Below are positions 1-7,997 of a stretch of 35,989 bases of DNA, piece after piece (position 1 is the stretch's first letter; every line of letters begins with the position of its first letter). The stretch comes from an uncultured SAR202 cluster bacterium. GTDB taxonomy: Bacteria > Chloroflexota > Dehalococcoidia > Lucifugimonadales > Lucifugimonadaceae. Under the pieces are notes generated by a model. It searched no databases and had not been told where the DNA came from. It saw only the letters and a list, made by a program, of their open reading frames with translations. Where the stretch lies: the NCBI GenBank assembly GCA_902620405.1, contig CACNIC010000007.1, positions 1 to 35,989 on the forward strand, in the 5' to 3' direction. Both the position numbers and the translations under genes were made by a program.

Positions 1-54
1 ACACGGTAACGAATCACATGTCAATTTTTTTTAAATTTATATAATTTTAAATAT

Positions 55-82
55 TCAGACCCTTAATTAAATAAGGGTCTGA
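55..82 (-). terminator. Strong hairpin downstream of the first lipoprotein
   Basis: There is a perfect 11-bp inverted repeat (TCAGACCCTTA at 55-65 against TAAGGGTCTGA at 72-82) with a 6-nt loop. It lies about 70 nt beyond the stop of the leftward lipoprotein gene. The sequence that follows on the minus strand is AT-rich but has no clean T run, so it is either an imperfect intrinsic terminator or a 3' stabilising hairpin. It could equally belong to a rightward gene that ends before the window. A second, smaller inverted repeat (CATGAAT-AA-ATTCATG) sits at 96-111. Nothing else is recognisable in 1-149. Confidence 0.45.
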
Positions 83-149
83 TATTCCGTATCAACATGA
101 ATAAATTCATGCATAAAAAAAATTTATATTTTTCCCTTATTTTTTAAAA

Positions 150-734
150 TTAATTTTCTTCAATTTTTAATATTTTAATAACATCTATGCAGTTATCCCT
201 TGATTCTATTTCGTTTTCACCTTGGCATAGTATTATTAAATTATTAAAAACAAAGTATTCATTATATTTTGGTGATGAACAACTTCCTACCGCATGATCT
301 CCTGCTCCACCTGCTTGACTTCCACCTGCAGACATTCCTCCACCTGCACCTCCGCACTGCCTTGCATCTTTTAATCCTTCATCCCAAGTCGCATACTCTT
401 TTTTTAATTTTGCTTCCGGTCCAACTCTTTCTTGAGCCATTGGCACACCTGCAGTTACTGCATCATCATGGTTATCATAAAATCTTATTTCGTACTCAAT
501 AGCTTCTTTTTCACCCGGTTTTTTATAAAAAGCAAAAATAGCTGCATTAGCCTTTTCTAATCCTTCGACTTTGTACTTTTTCCCTTTTTTTATACCTAAA
601 GCTTTCAAATCTTCTTCATTATGTATATTGTTGTCTGAAAAAATTTGAACAAATTCAATTTCATTTGAAGAATCTCCGCATGAAATAAGTAAAACTGTAA
701 AAACAGAAATAAAGATAAATTTAATATATTTCAT
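150..734 (-). CDS. Small lipoprotein of unknown function
   Basis: This 194-residue protein starts with a typical lipoprotein signal: Lys-rich tip, hydrophobic core, then the lipobox LISC with the lipidated Cys at residue 19. It is therefore expected to be membrane-anchored and exported. The mature part has no domain I recognise. Residues about 125-150 form a Gly/Ala/Ser-rich loop with Cys at both ends (CGGAGGG... to GSCSS), and two more Cys follow near the C terminus, so disulfides are possible. The start codon is preceded by GTGAGG on the minus strand, and that ribosome binding site lies inside a 14-bp palindrome at 734-747. The gene is divergent from the TrpB2-like gene. Function unknown. 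Confidence 0.8.
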   Translation of the reverse strand: MKYIKFIFISVFTVLLISCGDSSNEIEFVQIFSDNNIHNEEDLKALGIKKGKKYKVEGLEKANAAIFAFYKKPGEKEAIEYEIRFYDNHDDAVTAGVPMAQERVGPEAKLKKEYATWDEGLKDARQCGGAGGGMSAGGSQAGGAGDHAVGSCSSPKYNEYFVFNNLIILCQGENEIESRDNCIDVIKILKIEEN

Positions 735-747
735 AGTGACCTCACTA
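734..747 (-). promoter_or_regulatory. 14-bp palindrome containing the ribosome binding site of the small lipoprotein gene
   Basis: On the minus strand the sequence TAGTGAGGTCACTA is a perfect palindrome with arms TAGTGA/TCACTA around a central GG. It contains the GAGG ribosome binding site and abuts the ATG. It could be an operator or a small structure occluding the ribosome site, but a 2-nt centre is too tight for a normal hairpin loop, so a protein-binding site is more likely. It may also be chance. Confidence 0.25.
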
Positions 748-898
748 ATTGTTTTACATATTTTATATCAATTTTATTTATCGACTAAATTCTTGTTGTT
801 GCAAATTAAGAAAATAGATAAATATTATAAATTTTTAAAGATTTATTTTTAAAAATTAGAATTCAGCAATAAGATTACAAATAATTCTTTTTTTCAGT

Positions 899-904
899 TA
901 TAAT
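899..904 (+). promoter_or_regulatory. Probable -10 element for the TrpB2-like gene
   Basis: A consensus TATAAT lies 33 nt before the ATG at 938, giving a leader of about 27 nt that contains the AAGGGGAG ribosome binding site. The matching -35 is weak (TTACAA with an 18-nt spacer). The 203-nt intergenic stretch 735-937 is otherwise plain AT-rich sequence between two divergent genes. Confidence 0.45.
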
Positions 905-937
905 TAACAAAATTTTAACATTTATAAAGGGGAGAAT

Positions 938-2293
938 ATGAGTGACCAAAAAAAATTTTATTTATCTGAAAATGAGATGCCAAAACAGTGGTATAACGTT
1001 CAAGCTGACCTTCCTTCTCCCTTAGACCCTGCGTTGCATCCTGGGAGAATGGATCCTGCAGGGCCAGATGACTTTGCTCCTTTATTCCCAATGGAACTAA
1101 TTATGCAAGAGGTTAGTCAGGATAGATGGATAGATATTCCAGATGCCGTAAGAGATATGTATAAAACATGGAGACCTACTCCATTAATTAGAGCTATTAA
1201 TTTAGAAAAAGCATTAGGAACACCTGCAAAAATTTTCTATAAATATGAAGGAGTAAGTCCTGCAGGAAGTCACAAGCCCAATACAGCTGTTGCTCAAGCT
1301 TTTTACAATAAAGCTGAGGGAACTAAACAAATTGTTACTGAAACTGGAGCGGGTCAGTGGGGTAGTGCCTTAGCTTATGCATGTAATCAATTTGGGTTAG
1401 AAGCAAAGGTATTTATGGTAAGCGCAAGTTATGATCAAAAGCCTTACAGAAAATCTATGATGCAGGCATGGGGAGGGGCAGTAACATCGAGCCCTAGCAC
1501 TGAAACAGAATCAGGTAAAAAAATATTAGAAAGTGATCCTAATTCTACAGGTTCACTAGGAATTGCAATTTCTGAAGCTGTAGAAGTAGCTGTTCAAAAT
1601 GATACTACTAAGTATGCTCTTGGATCTGTATTAAATCACGTATTAATGCACCAAACTATAATTGGCCAAGAAGCAATTATGCAGATGGAAATGGCAAATG
1701 CTTATCCTGATATAGTTATAGGTTGTTCTGGTGGAGGATCAAATTTAGCAGGAATATCATTTCCATTTATTCCTGAAAAATTAAAAGGTAAAGATACGCG
1801 TTTAATTGCTGTGGAACCTGCTGCATCTCCATCATTAACTAAAGGTAAATTTACTTATGATTTTGGTGACGCAATTGGAATGACTCCATTACTAAAAATG
1901 CATACTCTTGGTCATACTTTTGTTCCAAACCCAATTCATGCTGGTGGTCTTAGATACCATGGTATGGCGCCTTTAATAAGCGCTCTTTATGATGCTGGTG
2001 TATATGAAGCAAAATCTTATAATCAAAATGAATGTTTTGAGGCAGGAGTATTATTTGCTAAGAATGAGGGTATTATACCTGCGCCGGAGCCAACGCATGC
2101 AATTAAAGCTGTAATTGACGAAGCTTTAGTATGTAAAGAAACTGGAGAAGAAAAAAATATACTATTCAATTTATGTGGTCATGGATATCTTGATTTATCT
2201 GCATATGATTCTTATTTTGCAGGAGACATGATTGATTATTCCTTGTCTTCTGATGAAATAGATAGAGCTATGGAATCAGTTCCAAAAGTTTAA
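938..2293 (+). CDS. trpB: TrpB-like PLP-dependent enzyme (TrpB2 type tryptophan synthase beta chain)
   Basis: The 451-residue protein matches the long TrpB2 branch of tryptophan synthase beta subunits, which condense indole with L-serine using pyridoxal phosphate. Visible hallmarks are the PLP-lysine motif GSHKPNTA (about residues 110-117), the catalytic-glutamate motif ETGAGQWGSALA, the phosphate-cup motif GCSGGGSN, and the C-terminal LCGHGYLDL. The length is normal for TrpB2, and the protein ends in PKV as many TrpB2 proteins do. No trpA or other trp gene is adjacent, so it may act as a stand-alone indole-salvaging enzyme. A strong ribosome binding site (AAGGGGAG) fixes the start. Immediately after the TAA the same frame stays open for 27 codons with protein-like content (see findings). 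Confidence 0.9.
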   Translation: MSDQKKFYLSENEMPKQWYNVQADLPSPLDPALHPGRMDPAGPDDFAPLFPMELIMQEVSQDRWIDIPDAVRDMYKTWRPTPLIRAINLEKALGTPAKIFYKYEGVSPAGSHKPNTAVAQAFYNKAEGTKQIVTETGAGQWGSALAYACNQFGLEAKVFMVSASYDQKPYRKSMMQAWGGAVTSSPSTETESGKKILESDPNSTGSLGIAISEAVEVAVQNDTTKYALGSVLNHVLMHQTIIGQEAIMQMEMANAYPDIVIGCSGGGSNLAGISFPFIPEKLKGKDTRLIAVEPAASPSLTKGKFTYDFGDAIGMTPLLKMHTLGHTFVPNPIHAGGLRYHGMAPLISALYDAGVYEAKSYNQNECFEAGVLFAKNEGIIPAPEPTHAIKAVIDEALVCKETGEEKNILFNLCGHGYLDLSAYDSYFAGDMIDYSLSSDEIDRAMESVPKV

Positions 2294-2442
2294 GTAAAAA
2301 AACCATCTCTAACTGTTAATACTGTTCCTCAGGAAATTTATGAAAGAGTTTACCCTGAAGGATGGATACCACGGTAAAAAGTTTTTTATTAATTTATGAG
2401 TATAATTAGTGATATTCATTTAGTTATTAATTATTATAAATA

Positions 2443-5334
2443 ATGAACCTTAAGTTAGAAAATAAAGTTGTTAAAATTGATGAGGATTTAAAAAATCTCA
2501 TTAAATCTCAGGTTGAAGGCGAAGTATATTTTGATGAAATTACTAGAGAAATATATTCAACTGACGCTTCTATTTATAGAATAGTCCCACTTTGCGTTGT
2601 TGTTCCCAAGACAGTAAATGACGTAAAAGCATTAGTGCAAATTTCAAATGAATATTCCATTCCAATTCTACCTAGAGGAGGAGGGTCAAGTCTTTCTGGT
2701 CAAACAGTTAATAGGGCAATAGTAATTGATTTCACAAAGTACATTAATAAAGTGATTGATATTAATAAAGAATCAATGACTGCAATAGCTCAGCCAGGAA
2801 TCACAATAGATAATCTGAATTCAATTTTAAAAAAACAAAATTTACTTTTTACTCCTGACCCAAGTACAACTAATAGGGCAACAGTGGGTGGAGTAATTGG
2901 AAATAATTCTTGTGGTGCTCACTCAATAATTTACGGTAAAACCATTGATAATGTTAAAAGCCTGAAGACAATTTTATCTAATGGCGAAGACCATGATTTT
3001 AAAAAAATTAGATTTAGTGAATTTGAAAAATTAATTCTAAATGACTCTTTTACTTCAAAGCTCTATTTAAATTCAATAAATTTATTTAAAGAATATACTG
3101 ATGAATTAGCAATAAGATATCCTGATATTCAAAGAAGAGTAGGTGGTTATAATTTAGATGAAATAAATAAGGGTGGTTATGTTGATTTAACTAAAATCAT
3201 CGTTGGTTCTGAAGGTACTTTGGCTACTGTAACTGAAGCAGAACTTAGTTTGGTTGAACTGCCAAAAAGTAAAGGTTTATTGGTAATAGAATTCGATGAC
3301 ATTATCAAATCAATGGAAGCATCGGTAATTGCTTTAGATTTTAAACCTTCCGCAGTTGAACACATTGGAGAAATAATAATTTCAGAAGCAAGAAAGTCAC
3401 CTGAATTTTCATCAGGCATTGAGTATTTAAATAATAATCCTACTGACATAATTGTTGTGGAATTTTATGGAGAAAATAATTCGGAAGTTCAAGACAAGAT
3501 TTCAAAATTAAAAAGAAAAGTAGATATTTCGGGACTATCATTATCTTCAACAGAAGTAATTGATACTGAAATGCAAAAAAAGGTATGGAATATGAGAAAA
3601 GCTGGCCTCGGTTTAGTAATGAAAAAACCTGGTGAAGCAAAAGCCATTCCATTTGTTGAAGACACCGCAGTTTCTCCAGAAAAATTACCTGAATACGTCA
3701 AAAGGTTTGATGAAATTGTTAGGCAAAACGGAACAACTGCTGGCTATTATGGACATGCTTCTGTTGGATGCCTTCATATAAGGCCACTAATAAATCTCAA
3801 GAAAGAAGAAGATATAAAAAGAATGGTAAAAATATCTGATGAAATATCTGATTTAGTTTTTGAATTCGGTGGAGCATTTAGTGGTGAGCATGGTGATGGG
3901 ATTGTGAGGGGTGCTTGGACAAAGAAAATGTATGGAGAAAATATTTATAGAGCATTTCAAGATCTCAAGAAAAGCTTCGATCCGAAAAATATTATGAATC
4001 CAGGCAAAATTATTGAAACACCACCAATGGATGAAAATTTAAGATTTGGTAAATCATATAAATCTGAGAATACCGAAACTTTTTTATCTTTTGAAAAAGA
4101 AGGAGGTTTTGCTCAAGCTATTGAGATGTGCAATGGTCAAGCAGCATGTAAAAAAATTGGAAATGGATATATGTGTCCATCATATATGGCAACTAGAAAT
4201 GAAGTTGACTCAACACGAGGAAGAGCAAATGCATTAAGGGCAGCCTTATCAGGAAAATTACCCATCAAACAATTGAATTCTAAAAAATTATTTGATGTTT
4301 TAGATTTGTGTCTTGAATGTAAAACTTGCAAATCAGAGTGCCCATCAGGTGTTGATATGGCAAAAATTAAATACGAATTTCTCCATCAATATTATAAAAA
4401 TAACAGTGTCCCACTTAGGTCTCGTTTGACAGGAAATATAGCAATTTTGAATAAATTGGGCTCTTATTTTCCTAGGTTATTTAATTTTTTTAATAGTATA
4501 TATTTATTTAAAATTGTATCTGATAAATTTCTAAATATTGATAGAAGAAGAAATCTGCCAAAATTAGCCCCAAAAACATTCGATACATTATTTAAAAATG
4601 AGAAAACAAATAAAAATATTGCAGTCTTTTTTAATGATACTTTTACAAATTATAATCATCCAAATGTTGGAATATCAGCAGTTAAAATACTGAATGCTTT
4701 GAATTATGAAGTTAAATTAGTTGACAAGAAATGCTGCGGGAGGCCTTTAATATCAAAAGGTCTTCTTGGACCAGCTAAAGAAAATGCAAAATATAATATC
4801 GATAAAATTTATGAGTATGTTAAAGAAGGTGCAATTGTTGTTGGTGTAGAGCCAAGTTGTATCTCTGCCCTGAAAGATGAATATCCTGATATGTACCCCG
4901 ATGATAATAGAGTTAATGAAATTTCTAAAAATACATATCTTTTGCAAGAATTATTATTAAAAGATTCATATAAAAACATAAAATTTAAAGATAATTTTCA
5001 AAAAAAATCATATGCAGTACAAGTTCATTGCCATGAAAAAACCATGATAGGAGAAAATGTTTCTGTAGATTCATTGAAATTAATACCTAATGCCCATGTA
5101 GAAAAGATACCGTCTGGATGTTGTGGAATGGCTGGTGCTTTCGGTTACGAAAAAGAGCATTATGATATTTCAAAGAAAATAGCAGAAGATAGGCTATTGC
5201 CATACATTAATAGCTTGGATAATGAAACAGAGATTGCTATTACTGGAGTATCATGTAGACACCAGATTGAAGATTTTTCAAATAGTAACCCGAAGCATGT
5301 TTTAGAAATTTTTGCTGAAAATATAACAGACTAG
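2443..5334 (+). CDS. FAD-linked oxidase / Fe-S protein (D-lactate or D-2-hydroxyglutarate dehydrogenase type, GlcD-GlpC fusion)
   Basis: This 963-residue protein fuses a GlcD-like flavoprotein to a GlpC-like iron-sulfur half. The VAO-type FAD-binding domain shows PRGGGSSLSGQ (77-87) and GGVIGNNSCG (149-158). The FAD-oxidase C-terminal domain carries GEHGDGIVRG near 481. Two ferredoxin-like clusters follow: CNGQAACKK...MCPS from about 563, and CLECKTCKSECP at about 624-635. Two CCG domains end the protein (CCGRP near 764, CCGMAG near 893). The family oxidises D-2-hydroxyacids such as D-lactate or D-2-hydroxyglutarate and passes electrons to the membrane quinone pool; the exact substrate cannot be read from sequence. 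The ribosome binding site is weak. A 149-nt gap separates it from the TrpB2-like gene. Confidence 0.9.
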   Translation: MNLKLENKVVKIDEDLKNLIKSQVEGEVYFDEITREIYSTDASIYRIVPLCVVVPKTVNDVKALVQISNEYSIPILPRGGGSSLSGQTVNRAIVIDFTKYINKVIDINKESMTAIAQPGITIDNLNSILKKQNLLFTPDPSTTNRATVGGVIGNNSCGAHSIIYGKTIDNVKSLKTILSNGEDHDFKKIRFSEFEKLILNDSFTSKLYLNSINLFKEYTDELAIRYPDIQRRVGGYNLDEINKGGYVDLTKIIVGSEGTLATVTEAELSLVELPKSKGLLVIEFDDIIKSMEASVIALDFKPSAVEHIGEIIISEARKSPEFSSGIEYLNNNPTDIIVVEFYGENNSEVQDKISKLKRKVDISGLSLSSTEVIDTEMQKKVWNMRKAGLGLVMKKPGEAKAIPFVEDTAVSPEKLPEYVKRFDEIVRQNGTTAGYYGHASVGCLHIRPLINLKKEEDIKRMVKISDEISDLVFEFGGAFSGEHGDGIVRGAWTKKMYGENIYRAFQDLKKSFDPKNIMNPGKIIETPPMDENLRFGKSYKSENTETFLSFEKEGGFAQAIEMCNGQAACKKIGNGYMCPSYMATRNEVDSTRGRANALRAALSGKLPIKQLNSKKLFDVLDLCLECKTCKSECPSGVDMAKIKYEFLHQYYKNNSVPLRSRLTGNIAILNKLGSYFPRLFNFFNSIYLFKIVSDKFLNIDRRRNLPKLAPKTFDTLFKNEKTNKNIAVFFNDTFTNYNHPNVGISAVKILNALNYEVKLVDKKCCGRPLISKGLLGPAKENAKYNIDKIYEYVKEGAIVVGVEPSCISALKDEYPDMYPDDNRVNEISKNTYLLQELLLKDSYKNIKFKDNFQKKSYAVQVHCHEKTMIGENVSVDSLKLIPNAHVEKIPSGCCGMAGAFGYEKEHYDISKKIAEDRLLPYINSLDNETEIAITGVSCRHQIEDFSNSNPKHVLEIFAENITD

Positions 5335-5362
5335 TATATAAAGAAAAGTGATTTAAATAAAA

Positions 5363-5824
5363 GTGGGCACAAGCAACTATACATATCAAGAAATTGTAAA
5401 CTTCCTTTTTCCAATATGGATGTGCTTATTATGTATAAGTTTTTCTTTGGGTATTTTATACGTCTTAAAAACTTTTAAAGCAGAGAAAAAGAAATCTCCG
5501 ATATATCTCAGAGAAGATGAAAAGAAGCTTACCTATAATTATTATTCTAAAATTAATTTTTGGTTTTTTAATTCACTTTTTTTTAGCCTTCTTTTCTTTT
5601 TTGGATCAACATTTTTACTTTGGGGGAAATTATCATTTGACCTTAAGATTTACTTTGCATACTACTTATTTGAAGATGATAACGTAGGAATAGCATATGG
5701 AAACTTTGTTGGTTTTATTTTAGACGTAATTATATTTTTTGGATTACCAATTACTACTGTTATTTTATCTTATTGCATTCCAGTTAAAGTTGCTAAAATG
5801 TTATTAAATTTAAATAAAATTTAG
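5363..5824 (+). CDS. Small integral membrane protein, unknown function
   Basis: This 153-residue protein starts with GTG and has three clear hydrophobic segments: about residues 13-36, 66-90 and 110-142, the last possibly two short helices. A Lys/Glu-rich loop (FKAEKKKSPIYLREDEKK) follows the first segment. No conserved motif is recognisable. The start is uncertain because no ATG lies near and the upstream AAGAAAAG is a poor ribosome site. It follows the FAD/Fe-S dehydrogenase by 28 nt and may be co-transcribed. It ends 3 nt before the convergent lipoprotein gene. Confidence 0.65.
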   Translation: MGTSNYTYQEIVNFLFPIWMCLLCISFSLGILYVLKTFKAEKKKSPIYLREDEKKLTYNYYSKINFWFFNSLFFSLLFFFGSTFLLWGKLSFDLKIYFAYYLFEDDNVGIAYGNFVGFILDVIIFFGLPITTVILSYCIPVKVAKMLLNLNKI

Positions 5825-5827
5825 TTT

Positions 5828-6610
5828 TTACCACTGATCGCACCCTTCTGCGATATGACTGTCAACTTTGTTATTTTGATGACCATTTACATCTTCGGTA
5901 AAAATATCAAGATAATAAATTAATGGATTTGGCCCAAGAAATTTTCCATCTTTCAAGTAATATTGAGCTATCCATTTATTTTTATCATTATCAATAAAAG
6001 TTTTGTCTTTGGATATTTCATAATCCATTTTTAACCATTCATCACACTTAGCACCAAAATCTCCCCAAGAATGATTTTTTAAATAATCTCCGATAGCTTT
6101 ATCTACTTGATTAATATTTTTAACCTTTGCATTTTCTGGTACGTAATAATCCAATTTGATGATTTCTTCGCCAGATTCTTCAATATAAGTCTTTGTTATA
6201 TTTACACCTTCATCTTCACATGCTTTTGTTAATTCCTGCAAAGCAAGATAGGATTCGACATGAATTGCCATATGCTCGTATGTATCATCATATGCAAGTG
6301 GTAAAAATGTTGGATATACATAATAATTAGTTGCTGCTTCTTCAGCTGCCAAAACAAATCTTTTTGAAGATTCTAAAACTTTGTCAGAAGACCTCATTGA
6401 TGCAGCCTCAAGTTTTTTTATCATTATTTTTATTTCTTTTACTGGTATCTTGTCTTTCATTACCCCGACCTGGAGATCATCAAAGATATTGCACGCTAAC
6501 TTAGTACCAAGTTCAACATTATTTTGATTATTTTGAACTTGACTACAACCAATTAAAATAATTATTGAGCTTAATAGAAATAAAAATTTTTTTAAAAATA
6601 ATTGTTTCAT
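5828..6610 (-). CDS. Lipoprotein of unknown function
   Basis: The 260-residue protein has a lipoprotein signal peptide ending in LIGC, with Cys22 the predicted lipid site, followed by an Asn/Gln-rich linker (SQVQNNQNN). The mature part is mixed helix and strand, with cysteines in CNIF, CEDEG and the C-terminal EGCDQW that could form disulfides. No family is recognised. It lies 15 nt downstream of the Gfo/Idh/MocA gene on the same strand, so co-transcription is likely, but this does not reveal a function. Confidence 0.8.
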   Translation of the reverse strand: MKQLFLKKFLFLLSSIIILIGCSQVQNNQNNVELGTKLACNIFDDLQVGVMKDKIPVKEIKIMIKKLEAASMRSSDKVLESSKRFVLAAEEAATNYYVYPTFLPLAYDDTYEHMAIHVESYLALQELTKACEDEGVNITKTYIEESGEEIIKLDYYVPENAKVKNINQVDKAIGDYLKNHSWGDFGAKCDEWLKMDYEISKDKTFIDNDKNKWIAQYYLKDGKFLGPNPLIYYLDIFTEDVNGHQNNKVDSHIAEGCDQW

Positions 6611-6625
6611 TAATAAAAATTTTAT

Positions 6626-7912
6626 TTAAATATTAAATTCTTCGTCAATTATGCTTTGGTAAGAATTAGTAACTCCGGAAATTATATCTTTTAAGTTAAC
6701 AGTTTCACCAGATTCTCCTGATTCTAAAGCCCCATAAGCAAGAGCCAATGCATCCATACCTACTTCAGAATCAACTTCTGGACTTGAATCATCAATTATA
6801 GATTTTGCTAAATCATGGATTTCTATAGCAATCAATTTCCGATCTATTTCTTCAAAGTCGTATTTGTAACTAGTTAACCTTTTTTTGTTATCGAAATACA
6901 ATGAAGTAACCTCATCTAATTCCCATTTTGGCACTAGATCTAATAGTTTTTCTCCTGTAATTTCAATTGGAGGCTCACCTGGGTTTTTAGGGTCTCTTAA
7001 AATTATTGGGCTTCTACCATTTCTGCTTCCTGGGAGTTTAATTGTTCCTTTTGATCCGTGAATTGATTCATTTCCGAATCCGTATCCACTAGCTGCACTA
7101 CTCATAGTCATTTGGCCAATCGATCCATTTTCAAATTCAATAACAGAAATTGCAGTATCCTCAGCATCAATTTCTATTTGGCTTTCATTATTATCTAGTT
7201 GATCTTCAACTCTGTGTCCATAAAATTTTTTTAATTGTTCATTTAACATTCCTGATGTTTTTCTTATAGGGTTTAAAACACCAGTTTTTGCATAAATTGT
7301 TTTAGCTTTTCCCATAAAATATAATATTAAATCTGATGTATGTACTCCTTGTTCTAATATCAGGCTTCCTGCAAGTGATTTTTTTGCTCTCCACCCGGTT
7401 CCATGCATAAGATAACCTCCACCAGAAACAGATACATCAATCACCATTTGCAAATCACCAATTGCGCCCTCATCAATTAAGGCCTTTACCAATCTATTCA
7501 TAGGATCTCGTCTGTAATTTTCAGCAACAGCAAGTTTAACATTATTTTTTTCTTGAACATCTTTCATTTTCCTGCAGGCTTTTAAAGTTATACCCATTGG
7601 TTTTTCTGTTAAAACACTTATACCCTTATTCATAGCTTTAATAGCAAATGCGTGATGCGTTTTAGTGTCTGTGACTATATCAAGTATATTTATACCAGAT
7701 TCAGAAATCATTGAATCAAAATCTGTATAAATTTTTGGTCTGTACCCATTATTTTTTTCTGCTTCATCTGCAACATGATTAGCAGCTTCTTCATGAATGT
7801 CGCAAATTGCTTCAAGTTTTGCAATATTGCTATGCCTCATTACCTCCGATATACCTTGCATATGCCGAAATCCCATACCACCACAACCAACGATTCCTAG
7901 TTTAAGAGTCAT
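6626..7912 (-). CDS. Gfo/Idh/MocA family oxidoreductase
   Basis: This 428-residue NAD(P)-dependent sugar or inositol-type dehydrogenase has an N-terminal Rossmann fold beginning LGIVGCGGMGFRH (GxGGMG at about 9-14) and the family motif EKPMGITLKAC near residue 103, whose Lys binds cofactor and substrate. The C-terminal alpha/beta domain includes GSLILEQGVHTSDLILYFMG with the conserved His. Family members oxidise or reduce ring sugars and related polyols; the substrate here is unknown. It is slightly longer than the usual 330-390 residues. A terminator at 7946-7977 separates it from the upstream binding-protein gene, so it is only partly coupled to the transporter. Confidence 0.88.
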   Translation of the reverse strand: MTLKLGIVGCGGMGFRHMQGISEVMRHSNIAKLEAICDIHEEAANHVADEAEKNNGYRPKIYTDFDSMISESGINILDIVTDTKTHHAFAIKAMNKGISVLTEKPMGITLKACRKMKDVQEKNNVKLAVAENYRRDPMNRLVKALIDEGAIGDLQMVIDVSVSGGGYLMHGTGWRAKKSLAGSLILEQGVHTSDLILYFMGKAKTIYAKTGVLNPIRKTSGMLNEQLKKFYGHRVEDQLDNNESQIEIDAEDTAISVIEFENGSIGQMTMSSAASGYGFGNESIHGSKGTIKLPGSRNGRSPIILRDPKNPGEPPIEITGEKLLDLVPKWELDEVTSLYFDNKKRLTSYKYDFEEIDRKLIAIEIHDLAKSIIDDSSPEVDSEVGMDALALAYGALESGESGETVNLKDIISGVTNSYQSIIDEEFNI

Positions 7913-7945
7913 TTTTTACACCTTTCCTTAAAGATAATTTTATTT

Positions 7946-7977
7946 AAAAAAAAGGGGCTGAGTTAACAGCCCCTTTT
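7946..7977 (-). terminator. Intrinsic terminator of the ABC binding-protein gene
   Basis: On the minus strand there is a perfect 11-bp stem AAAAGGGGCTG / CAGCCCCTTTT with a 6-nt loop (TTAACT), running straight into a T8 tract. This is a textbook Rho-independent terminator 20 nt after the stop of the solute-binding protein gene. It should sharply limit read-through into the Gfo/Idh/MocA gene. Confidence 0.9.
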
Positions 7978-7997
7978 AATTTAATAATGAATCAGTA

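Noticed and set aside
269-502. Open frame opposite the first lipoprotein gene
   Set aside because: It is a Leu/His-rich reading of the antisense strand of a gene with a clear signal peptide, and it has no ribosome site.
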